This document shows, in pieces, positions 37,125 to 43,997 of a DNA stretch of 64,000 nt. Source of the DNA: Enterobacter sp. R4-368. GTDB taxonomy: Bacteria; Pseudomonadota; Gammaproteobacteria; Enterobacterales; Enterobacteriaceae. The DNA is taken from assembly GCF_000410515.1 (NCBI RefSeq), contig NC_021500.1:1674001-1738000 (forward strand). Reading direction: 5' to 3'. Positions within the stretch are counted from its first letter, which is position 1; each line of letters starts with the position of its first letter. Under the pieces are notes generated by a model that worked only from the letters and a program-made list of their open reading frames with translations, was not told where the DNA came from and made no database searches. The position numbers were made by a program, and so were the translations under genes.

Positions 37125-38246
37125 TTACGGGCGGCTGTCGTTGGCCTGGCGTAACAACACGCGGCTTTCGCTCTGGAAACGTTGCGCATAATCGCCAAAC
37201 CAGTGTTCAACTTTGCGGAAGCTGTCGATAAACGCCTGCTTATCGCCCTGCTCCAGCAGGCCAATCGCTTCGCCAAAACGCTGGTAGTAGCGTTTAATCA
37301 GCGCCAGGTTACTGGACGACGACATAATAATGTCGGCGTACAACTGTGGATCCTGAGCAAACAAGCGCCCGACCATCGCCAGTTCCAGGCGATAAATCGG
37401 TGAGGAAAGCGCCAGCAACTGTTCGAGCTGAACATTCTCTTCCGCCAGATGCAAACCATATGCGAAGGTCGCGAAGTGGCGCAGCGCCTGGATAAAGGCC
37501 ATGTTCTGATCGTGCTCAACGGCGCTAATGCGGTGCAACCGCGCGCCCCATACCTGAATCTGCTCCAGGAACCACTGGTACGCTTCCGGCTGTCGGCCAT
37601 CACACCAGACCACCACCTGTTTAGCCAGGCTACCGCTGTCCGGGCCAAACATCGGATGCAGCCCGAGCACCGGCCCTTTGTGCGCGGTCAGCATCGCCTG
37701 TAACGGGCCACTTTTCACCGACGCCAGATCGACCAGAATACAGTCCTCCGGCAAGGTCGGCAGTTTGCCGATCACCTGCTCGGTAACGTGAATAGGCACG
37801 CTGACAATCACCATGCCCGCGTCAGCCAGCAGCATATCGGCCTGCGCCCAGTCCTCTTTTTCAAGGATGCGCACCTGGTAGCCAGAGAGCGTCAGCATTT
37901 TGGCAAACAGTTGCCCCATCTGCCCGCCGCCACCAACAATCACCACCGGGCGAAGCGTCGGACACAGGGTTTTAAACCCTTTGTCATTTTCACTGGAGTA
38001 GGATTCGCGCATGACGCGGCGCAGCACATCTTCAATCAGATCCGGCGGCACGCCCAGTGATTCAGCCTCTTTGCGACGCGATGCCAGCATTGTCGCTTCG
38101 CGCTCCGGTACATAAATTGGCAAGCCATATTTACTTTTGACTTCGCCAACTTCCGCCACCAGCTCCAGGCGGCGCGCCAGCAAATCCAGCAGCGCCTTGT
38201 CAACTTCATCAATTTGATCGCGCAGCGCGGTCAGTTCAGCAACCAT
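37125..38246 (-). CDS. tyrA: bifunctional chorismate mutase/prephenate dehydrogenase TyrA
   Basis: Makes prephenate and oxidatively decarboxylates it to 4-hydroxyphenylpyruvate for tyrosine synthesis. The 373 residues comprise an AroQ mutase domain (about 1-90) and a dehydrogenase domain opening with the nucleotide-binding motif [14 protein letters not shown] near 103. It is 9 bp downstream of aroF in the same operon. Confidence 0.98.
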   Translation of the reverse strand: MVAELTALRDQIDEVDKALLDLLARRLELVAEVGEVKSKYGLPIYVPEREATMLASRRKEAESLGVPPDLIEDVLRRVMRESYSSENDKGFKTLCPTLRPVVIVGGGGQMGQLFAKMLTLSGYQVRILEKEDWAQADMLLADAGMVIVSVPIHVTEQVIGKLPTLPEDCILVDLASVKSGPLQAMLTAHKGPVLGLHPMFGPDSGSLAKQVVVWCDGRQPEAYQWFLEQIQVWGARLHRISAVEHDQNMAFIQALRHFATFAYGLHLAEENVQLEQLLALSSPIYRLELAMVGRLFAQDPQLYADIIMSSSSNLALIKRYYQRFGEAIGLLEQGDKQAFIDSFRKVEHWFGDYAQRFQSESRVLLRQANDSRP

Positions 38247-38255
38247 AACACCCTC

Positions 38256-39326
38256 TTAAGCAAAACGCGCCGCCAGGCTGTTACGCAGATCGTTATTGAT
38301 TTCACGCAGCAGCGCTTCGGTCGCTTCCCAACTGATGCACGCATCGGTCACGGAAACGCCGTACTTCATCTCGCAGCGCGGCTGCTCAGAAGATTGATTG
38401 CCTTCATGAATATTGCTCTCAATCATCAGACCGGTAATCGAACGATTGCCATCTTTGATCTGCGCCACCACCGATTCAGCAACGGCAGGCTGGCGACGGT
38501 AATCTTTATTGGAATTACCATGGCTGCAATCTACCATCAGCGACGGTCTCAGTCCCGCCTGTTCCATCTCTTTTTCACACTGCGCGACATCCGCCGGGCT
38601 GTAATTCGGCGCTTTACCGCCGCGCAGGATCACATGTCCATCCGGGTTGCCCTGGGTTTGCAGCAGGCAGACCTGGCCGGCCTGGTTGATCCCCACAAAG
38701 CGGTGCGGCATGGCTGCGGCGCGCATCGCATTGATAGCGGTCGCCAGGCTGCCATCGGTGCCGTTTTTGAAGCCAACCGGCATTGACAAACCTGAAGCCA
38801 TTTCGCGGTGCGTCTGCGATTCAGTGGTTCGCGCACCAATCGCCGACCAGCTAAACAGGTCGCCAAGGAACTGCGGGCTATTCGGATCCAGCGCTTCAGT
38901 TGCCAGCGGCAGCCCCATGCTGACCAGCTCAACCAGCAGACGACGCGCAATCTTCAGGCCAGCTTCCACATCAAACGAGCCATCCATGTGCGGATCGTTA
39001 ATCAGCCCCTTCCAGCCAACGGTGGTCCGGGGTTTTTCAAAATAGACGCGCATCACCAGATAGAGGCTATCACTGACCTCTGCGGCAAGGGCTTTAAATC
39101 GACGGGCATATTCAATCGCGGCTTCAGGATCGTGAATCGAGCAGGGACCACAGACCACCAGCAGACGCGGATCGCGCCCGGCAATGATGTTGGAAATGGT
39201 CTGGCGGGACTGGGCAATTTGCGCTTCCTGCTCGGCAGTCAACGGGAAGGCCGCTTTCAACTGATCCGGGGTGATCAGCACCTGTTCATCGGTAATATGT
39301 ACGTTGTTCAGCGCGTCTTTTTGCAT
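38256..39326 (-). CDS. aroF: Tyr-sensitive 3-deoxy-7-phosphoheptulonate synthase AroF
   Basis: First enzyme of the shikimate pathway, condensing phosphoenolpyruvate with erythrose 4-phosphate. The 356-residue product starts MQKDALNNVHITDEQ, the AroF-specific N terminus whose Asn8 region takes part in tyrosine inhibition. It carries the class I signatures VCGPCSIHD, EKPRTTVGWKG and MVDCSHGNSNKD. The reading frame is open 31 codons further upstream into the control region, but the ATG at 39326 fits the family. Confidence 0.98.
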   Translation of the reverse strand: MQKDALNNVHITDEQVLITPDQLKAAFPLTAEQEAQIAQSRQTISNIIAGRDPRLLVVCGPCSIHDPEAAIEYARRFKALAAEVSDSLYLVMRVYFEKPRTTVGWKGLINDPHMDGSFDVEAGLKIARRLLVELVSMGLPLATEALDPNSPQFLGDLFSWSAIGARTTESQTHREMASGLSMPVGFKNGTDGSLATAINAMRAAAMPHRFVGINQAGQVCLLQTQGNPDGHVILRGGKAPNYSPADVAQCEKEMEQAGLRPSLMVDCSHGNSNKDYRRQPAVAESVVAQIKDGNRSITGLMIESNIHEGNQSSEQPRCEMKYGVSVTDACISWEATEALLREINNDLRNSLAARFA

Positions 39327-39463
39327 GATCGAAAATCCTGTATGGCTCGTTTGCGATAGTTGTTCCTCAAGTGAGGATGACGTAACGATACCATAGCTGG
39401 TAAAGATTTCAATCCACATAACGTAACGATTACTTTACAATGGCAAATTAATTGCCATTTAAT

Positions 39464-39501
39464 CGCCACCAAGTGTAATTATATTTTTACACTTGGTGGC
39501 G
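39464..39501. promoter_or_regulatory. long palindrome between aroF and the PepSY gene (terminator with TyrR-like core)
   Basis: Perfect 15-bp arms (39464-39478 and 39487-39501) flank an 8-bp A/T loop. The inner part TGTAA-N8-TTACA resembles the TyrR box consensus TGTAAA-N6-TTTACA expected upstream of aroF. On the minus strand the structure follows the PepSY gene stop by 9 bp and could terminate its transcript. Weaker TyrR-like sequence lies at 39425-39440. Confidence 0.5.
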
Positions 39502-39509
39502 TTTTGCTA

Positions 39510-40871
39510 CTACATCGTTACGGCAGAACGTCTGGCATGTTGTTTCCAGCGCAAAGCATCAATGAGGATAAACAGCAGCAAGCTGGCGCCCATGACGGGT
39601 AACGCCAGCCCCAGCAACAGCGCCAGGAACGCGCTTATTACCCGTCCTGACAGCGGTAAAGCCAGCCAATTGTGCAGCAGCGTACTTGCCGGGTTGGCGT
39701 TGGCACTGGCCGGGCGGCGGATCCACCACAGCCGGTAACCAACCACAATCATGACGCACAGCGCACTGCCAAAGGCGATCAGCAGCAACTGGTTCGCCAG
39801 GCCAAACAGAATGCCCATATGGAAATCAACGCCCCAGCGGGTCAGCTTCGCCATCAGCGGAAAGTCCGTGAACCTTGTGCGATCCACCACCGTCATCGTG
39901 CTGCCATCAATCGCCACCGCATCCACACGCGTGGGCCAGCCGCGATCGATTTCGGTTACCGTCCAGGCTTTATCCGCACTGCGTGGCGGGCGTATCTCCA
40001 GCTTGCCGGCGGCGATCCCGGCCTGCCGCGCACTGTGCAACGCTTCATCGAACTGCACCCGGTCCAGCTGCATATCCGGCATAACCATCCCCTCATGCAT
40101 CATATGGTGTTCCGCATGCGGATCGTGCATCTCCTGCACACCATGCAGTTGCGTATTGACCTGCGGCGTCATCCAGCCAAGCGCTGCACGCAGGCTGTCA
40201 ACATTGCCGCCCGCCCACTGCGACCAGGTCAGACCGGTGGCGGAAAACAGCAGCATCCCGATAAGCAGGAGCCAACCTAAAGAGACATGCAGGCGACGAT
40301 GATTTTGCACAGCGTTATTAATGCGCCGTTTCGGGCGGGTAAAAAACCACAGCGCAATACCACCAAGCGCGGCAACCCACATCCAGGACGCCGCCAGTTC
40401 GCTGTACAGACGACCCACATCGCCCAGCAGTAGCGAGCGGTGGAAATAGTCAATCCACTGGCGCAGCGGCAAAATTCCACTGGTGCCGTAGACCGTCATA
40501 TCCCCTTTCACTTGCAGCGTCACCGGATCGATAAAAATCGCGCGGTTCTCCGATGCCCCCAGTTGTGGGTCAGCAAACATTACGCGGGTAGTGTCACTCC
40601 CGGTAAGACCAGGGCGCACCGCATGCAGACGCAAATGGCCGCCGGTTAGCTGTTCAGCAACGGCAATCTGTTCGGCGAGCGGCTGCCGCGTTCCCCCTTC
40701 CACACCGTAAAGCGCATCGTGATAGAGCCAGTTTTCCAGCTGTGGCGTCGCCACATATAACGTGCCGCTCAGGGCGGCGACAAAAATAAACGGGCCGACA
40801 AACAGGCCAATGTAAAAATGCAGGCGTCGCAGCACGCTGAGCCACGCCGCACGCGGAGTGCAGGTTGTCAT
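39510..40871 (-). CDS. PepSY-associated transmembrane protein
   Basis: Inner-membrane protein of the PepSY-TM family, often found with iron or copper uptake genes and related to reductases that act on chelated metal; the function here is unproven. The 453-residue product starts MTTCTPRAAWLSVLRRLHFYIGL behind a GAGGAAAAG ribosome site. Membrane helices lie at about 24-46, 150-165, 190-212, 345-370 and 415-440. Between them a large periplasmic part contains a His/Met-rich segment (HDPHAEHHMMHEGM near 265). It is 63 bp downstream of the DUF2946 gene and probably cotranscribed with it. Confidence 0.8.
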   Translation of the reverse strand: MTTCTPRAAWLSVLRRLHFYIGLFVGPFIFVAALSGTLYVATPQLENWLYHDALYGVEGGTRQPLAEQIAVAEQLTGGHLRLHAVRPGLTGSDTTRVMFADPQLGASENRAIFIDPVTLQVKGDMTVYGTSGILPLRQWIDYFHRSLLLGDVGRLYSELAASWMWVAALGGIALWFFTRPKRRINNAVQNHRRLHVSLGWLLLIGMLLFSATGLTWSQWAGGNVDSLRAALGWMTPQVNTQLHGVQEMHDPHAEHHMMHEGMVMPDMQLDRVQFDEALHSARQAGIAAGKLEIRPPRSADKAWTVTEIDRGWPTRVDAVAIDGSTMTVVDRTRFTDFPLMAKLTRWGVDFHMGILFGLANQLLLIAFGSALCVMIVVGYRLWWIRRPASANANPASTLLHNWLALPLSGRVISAFLALLLGLALPVMGASLLLFILIDALRWKQHARRSAVTM

Positions 40872-40934
40872 ACTTTTCCTCAGAAATAGCAAAAGGTCGC
40901 CGTTTCGCACAGGCGAACGGACATTTTTTTAGGA

Positions 40935-41666
40935 TCAGGAAAAGCAGACGCGCGGCGGGGCGCGGGTATCAGGACAAAGCCAGGGAAAGAAGTGCCAGTG
41001 CTGAACAGGCTGACGGGCAACGACCAGGCAGATGCGCAGCACACGGCCGAGCAGGAGCAAAATAACGAGGAAGAGAAGACCGGGAACATGTGCCAGCAGT
41101 ACGCAGTAGCCACAGGCTTCGGCGTGATCAAGCGGCATACTTTGCGGCGAAGGTTGATGGCGCGACATCGGCGGCGATGCGGCATCGTGATGTGCGTGCA
41201 TCGGCACGCTCATCTCATTGGGCTGCGATGCGACATCGTGATGTGCGTGCATCGGCATGCTTATCTCATTCGGCGGCGATGAGACATCGTGATGTGCGTG
41301 CAGCGGCATGCTCATCTCATTGGGCTGCGATGCGACATCGTGATGTGCGTGCATCGGCATGCTCATCTCATTCGGCGGCGATGCGGCATCGTGATGCGCG
41401 CGCATCGGCATGCTCATCTCATTCGGCGGCGATGTGACATCGTGATGCGCGCGCATCGGCATGCTCATCTCGTTCGACGGCGATGCAGCATCGTGGTGTG
41501 CATGCATTGGCATGCTCATCACGTGGTGCATGCCGGGCATCGCGCTCATCGGGTCTTGCTGCAGCGAGACCGAAATCAGCGGCGCGACGAGGATCAGCAA
41601 GATCGCAAACAGCGCCAGCCCTGCGGCTGCGCGTTGTGCGGCGTATTGATGAAAAACGTTCCTCAC
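40935..41666 (-). CDS. DUF2946 family protein with Met/His-rich tandem repeats
   Basis: A small membrane-associated protein of the DUF2946 family, linked by neighbourhood to copper handling. After an N-terminal membrane segment come seven 17-residue repeats of the form MSMPMHAHHDxxSPPNE, then the conserved HAEACGYCVLLAHVPG motif and a second membrane helix. The repeats supply many Met and His side chains suited to Cu(I)/Cu(II), so a periplasmic copper-binding role is inferred. The GTG at 41666, preceded by GGAGG at 7-base spacing, is preferred; an ATG at 41693 is in frame but has no ribosome site. Confidence 0.7.
   Translation of the reverse strand: MRNVFHQYAAQRAAAGLALFAILLILVAPLISVSLQQDPMSAMPGMHHVMSMPMHAHHDAASPSNEMSMPMRAHHDVTSPPNEMSMPMRAHHDAASPPNEMSMPMHAHHDVASQPNEMSMPLHAHHDVSSPPNEISMPMHAHHDVASQPNEMSVPMHAHHDAASPPMSRHQPSPQSMPLDHAEACGYCVLLAHVPGLLFLVILLLLGRVLRICLVVARQPVQHWHFFPWLCPDTRAPPRVCFS
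41169..41519. repeat. seven in-frame 51-bp tandem repeats
   Basis: Seven tandem units of 51 bp (the last partial), each encoding a 17-residue Met/His-rich block of the DUF2946 protein. Units differ by a few substitutions, several of them shared between non-adjacent units, which suggests repeat turnover. Confidence 0.9.
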
Positions 41667-41759
41667 CACTTCCCCTCCCGGTCGAAGCGGCATTGTAAAT
41701 TAAACATCACCAGAAAGTTAATTTACTTGTCGTTTTTCTGCAGACTCAGCGCCAGCGGC

Positions 41760-42596
41760 TCAGACATGTTTCTCGAGCGTAAAGATCACCACGCCATACG
41801 GCACGATTTCCGCTACCGCACACTCAAAATCCACCGCACCGTTGGTAAGGCGCACTTTGCCGCCCGGCAGACGCACCACATCAAAAACATCCAGCGTATC
41901 GTCAATGCTGATAAACCAGCGGCCGTTGCCAATTTTTTGCGCACGGGTATCCACCAGCCAGCCCGCATTTAGCCCTTCAATAAAATTCAAACTGTCGGTA
42001 GACGCTGGCGCGAGACTGCGATCCAGCGACCAGACGCCCGCCTCTTTCAGCTCGCCAGACTCATGGCGAAATTTCGGGATGCTCAGCGCCGCGTCATTTT
42101 GCGCGGCGCACGCGGTTGCAGCGGGATACATTTCGCCTTTGCCCGTCGCCAGCCAGCCTAAAGAGACGCCGGTATCCAGCGCACAAGTCACCACTACATC
42201 GCCAGGGAAAAACTCACGTCGCACCCAGGTGCTGATGGTGCCGGAGGAGATATCCAGTAAATCTCCCAGCTCTTTTTGCATCTCGAACCCGTACGCATCA
42301 AGGATACGGCGCAGCACCGGACGCCCGCCGGTCGACAAAATTTCGTCGTACAGCGCTTTGCCCTTCGGCACCGGTTTATCCGTCAATTTCGTATTTGCAA
42401 ATTCACCTGTCACCAGCCAGTGCAGGTCTGCGCCGGTGTCGAGTGCGCATTTGACCACCGCTTTATACGACACGCTATCGCGCTGGATCCAGCTGCTGAT
42501 ATTGTTCGCCGGCACATCCAGCGCCTCAGCGAGGGCTTTCTGGCTGGAGACGGAATAGGACGCGGCAATGCGCTCAATCACATCCTGAACACTCAT
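41760..42596 (-). CDS. 186 CI-like repressor with two tandem DNA-binding domains
   Basis: Presumed master repressor of the island. The 278-residue reading begins MSVQDVIERIAASY. Residues 4-65 and 93-154 are two copies of the phage CI repressor helix-turn-helix domain, both ending in the pattern CALDTGxxLxWLxTG. Residues 185-278 resemble the phage 186 CI C-terminal oligomerisation domain (AGWLVDTRAQ, VRLPGGKVRL, GAVDFECAVAEIVPYG). 186 CI is about 192 residues with one such domain, so this protein appears to carry a duplication. The start could also be ATG at 42611. It is divergent from the early genes. Confidence 0.85.
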   Translation of the reverse strand: MSVQDVIERIAASYSVSSQKALAEALDVPANNISSWIQRDSVSYKAVVKCALDTGADLHWLVTGEFANTKLTDKPVPKGKALYDEILSTGGRPVLRRILDAYGFEMQKELGDLLDISSGTISTWVRREFFPGDVVVTCALDTGVSLGWLATGKGEMYPAATACAAQNDAALSIPKFRHESGELKEAGVWSLDRSLAPASTDSLNFIEGLNAGWLVDTRAQKIGNGRWFISIDDTLDVFDVVRLPGGKVRLTNGAVDFECAVAEIVPYGVVIFTLEKHV

Positions 42597-42634
42597 CTTG
42601 TTTTCACCCATGGACACCAACATCGAAAAAGTGA

Positions 42635-42663
42635 TTTACATAATCGCATTTGCGATTTATATT
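42635..42663 (+). promoter_or_regulatory. rightward early promoter with repressor operator in its spacer
   Basis: TTTACA, 17-bp spacer, TATATT makes a strong sigma-70 promoter pointing at the early genes. The spacer is filled by the palindrome AATCGCA-TT-TGCGATT (42642-42657), so a bound repressor would cover both hexamers. This is the expected PR/operator of the CI-like repressor; the assignment is by position and symmetry. Confidence 0.75.
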
Positions 42664-42726
42664 GCTGTACATCGACCAAAAAGCACAGCTTCGCAGTACA
42701 TTTTAAACAACAGGAGATAATGCGAT

Positions 42727-43104
42727 ATGTCAGATGCAAAATCAACGCCGTCGCATCCGCAATCCGCTACTCAAATGCGATCCAAACGTGGCTGCCACAG
42801 CCGGGTGAGCACTGAGATAACGGCCCGTTTTCCGGCATGCTACGCCGCGACTCGCATAACAAAGTCCGCGCCAGCAAACCAGAAAACATCCTCGGCAATC
42901 CATAGCCAGCGCGAATGTCAGAGAGATCAGCAATACGCTGAGCGCATATCGCAGAGCCGACTTAACCGCCACATGTCTGACCTTCACGACACCGCAACAT
43001 GGCGCAATGCGCAGGTGAATGCCAGCGCTTTGCATGTTGCCTTTACGCAACAGGAAAAGTGCCGTCACGGCGTTAAACGCCCTTTCGGCATGGTGTTACG
43101 CTGA
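42727..43104 (+). CDS. unrecognised small early protein
   Basis: First open frame rightward of the repressor, 125 codons, in the place where cox/apl or cII lie in P2/186. It starts ten bases after an AGGAG ribosome site. The product is polar and Arg/Ser/Gln/His-rich with no helix-turn-helix that I can see. The N-terminal part (SHPQSATQMRSKRGCHSRV) loosely recalls small Icd/Ash-like proteins of enterobacterial prophages, but I cannot confirm this. An alternative 31-codon frame starts at 42720. It may be a relic. Confidence 0.35.
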   Translation: MSDAKSTPSHPQSATQMRSKRGCHSRVSTEITARFPACYAATRITKSAPANQKTSSAIHSQRECQRDQQYAERISQSRLNRHMSDLHDTATWRNAQVNASALHVAFTQQEKCRHGVKRPFGMVLR

Positions 43105-43142
43105 ATTTGCTTTTGCAAGCCAACACTATCGCAGGAGAGCTT

Positions 43143-43481
43143 ATGGCTATCACATCCCTTGTCGTGCATGTTCCGCTTAGCACATCAGAGCGGCTAAGCG
43201 GGCTAAACCATATCGCCGAGCTTCGCGGTCGTTTATGGGGCGATAACTGGAGCGACGTAGCACGCTTTATCGACGATCTGCGCGACCCGCGTGACGAACA
43301 CGCAGAAGAGAACAACCGGGCGCTGGCGGCCATTTTCTTTCTTGCCCGAGTGCCCGCCGCGCGCCAGGCGCTCAACCCGCACGCATTAACGCTTGATGAG
43401 AAGCGGGCGGTGATCGCCGCCATGAACCATTTCCGCGCGGTAGTCAGCCAGTTTCCGAAACGGCTCACCATGCCGCTGTAA
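43143..43481 (+). CDS. DUF5347-like small phage protein
   Basis: A 112-residue early protein beginning MAITSLVVHVPLSTSERLSGLNH after an AGGAG ribosome site. It contains AELRGRLWGDNWSDVARFIDDLRD and ends AAMNHFRAVVSQFPKRLTMPL, features I associate with the DUF5347 family found in P2-like enterobacterial prophages. Function unknown. It belongs to the early operon leading to the replication gene. Confidence 0.6.
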   Translation: MAITSLVVHVPLSTSERLSGLNHIAELRGRLWGDNWSDVARFIDDLRDPRDEHAEENNRALAAIFFLARVPAARQALNPHALTLDEKRAVIAAMNHFRAVVSQFPKRLTMPL

Positions 43482-43548
43482 ACCCTAAATCCACAACCAT
43501 GACGTCAACCCGTCGGGCATCCCCTTGCCCAAATTCAGGAGCAACACA

Positions 43549-43776
43549 ATGAGAAAACACCCCTTCAATTCACCGAACCACAGCCCGGAAGCGCTCGCGC
43601 TCCAGCTTGCGCAAGCGCGCAACAATGAACGTCTGCGCTGCGCCGGCGTTATCTCCGCCCGTCTGGACGCACTGGCCACATTCATCAGTTCGCATCGCCT
43701 TGAATGGCATGATGCTGCTGAATTGTTGCGCCAGGAAGCCAGCCACATCGACAACCAGGCGCAGGAGCTGCACTAA
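43549..43776 (+). CDS. DUF2732-like small phage protein
   Basis: A 75-residue protein starting MRKHPFNSPNHSPEALALQL after an AGGAG site. The RLDALATFISSHRLEWHDAAELLRQEASHIDNQAQEL part resembles DUF2732 proteins encoded just before the DksA-like and gpA genes in P2-like phages. Function unknown. Its stop overlaps the next start by one base (TAATG). Confidence 0.65.
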   Translation: MRKHPFNSPNHSPEALALQLAQARNNERLRCAGVISARLDALATFISSHRLEWHDAAELLRQEASHIDNQAQELH

Positions 43777-43997
43777 TGGCCGACGAAATGGATCTCGCCC
43801 AGCAACGCGAGATGGAAGAACGCGAGCGGCATATTCAGCATGCACGCAATCGCCTGCTGGCACCCTCAAGGCTGACCTGTGAAAGCTGCGATGCGCCTAT
43901 CCCGCAAGCGCGGCGCATGGCGCTGCCCGGCGTCACCTGTTGCGTTTGTTGCCAGCAGATCGCCGAACTGAAAGACAAGCACTACAGGAGACGCTAA
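43776..43997 (+). CDS. TraR/DksA-type zinc-finger protein
   Basis: A 73-residue protein with an acidic helical N terminus (MADEMDLAQQREMEERERHI) and a four-cysteine zinc finger made of CESC and CVCC pairs about 21 residues apart, ending KDKHYRRR. This is the C4 DksA/TraR architecture of P2 ORF82 and relatives, which may act on RNA polymerase through the secondary channel. It is translationally coupled on both sides. Confidence 0.85.
   Translation: MADEMDLAQQREMEERERHIQHARNRLLAPSRLTCESCDAPIPQARRMALPGVTCCVCCQQIAELKDKHYRRR

Noticed and set aside
41169..41519. CRISPR-like array of regularly spaced repeats
   Set aside because: The 51-bp units are contiguous without spacers, in frame, and encode a repeated peptide; no cas genes are near.
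42276..42815. 179-codon plus-strand frame across the repressor gene
   Set aside because: Most of it is antisense to the repressor; only the last 31 codons (from 42720) lie free, and the frame from 42727 has the better-spaced ribosome site.
42742..43068. 108-codon minus-strand frame opposite the first early gene
   Set aside because: No ribosome site or family resemblance; it runs against the early transcript.
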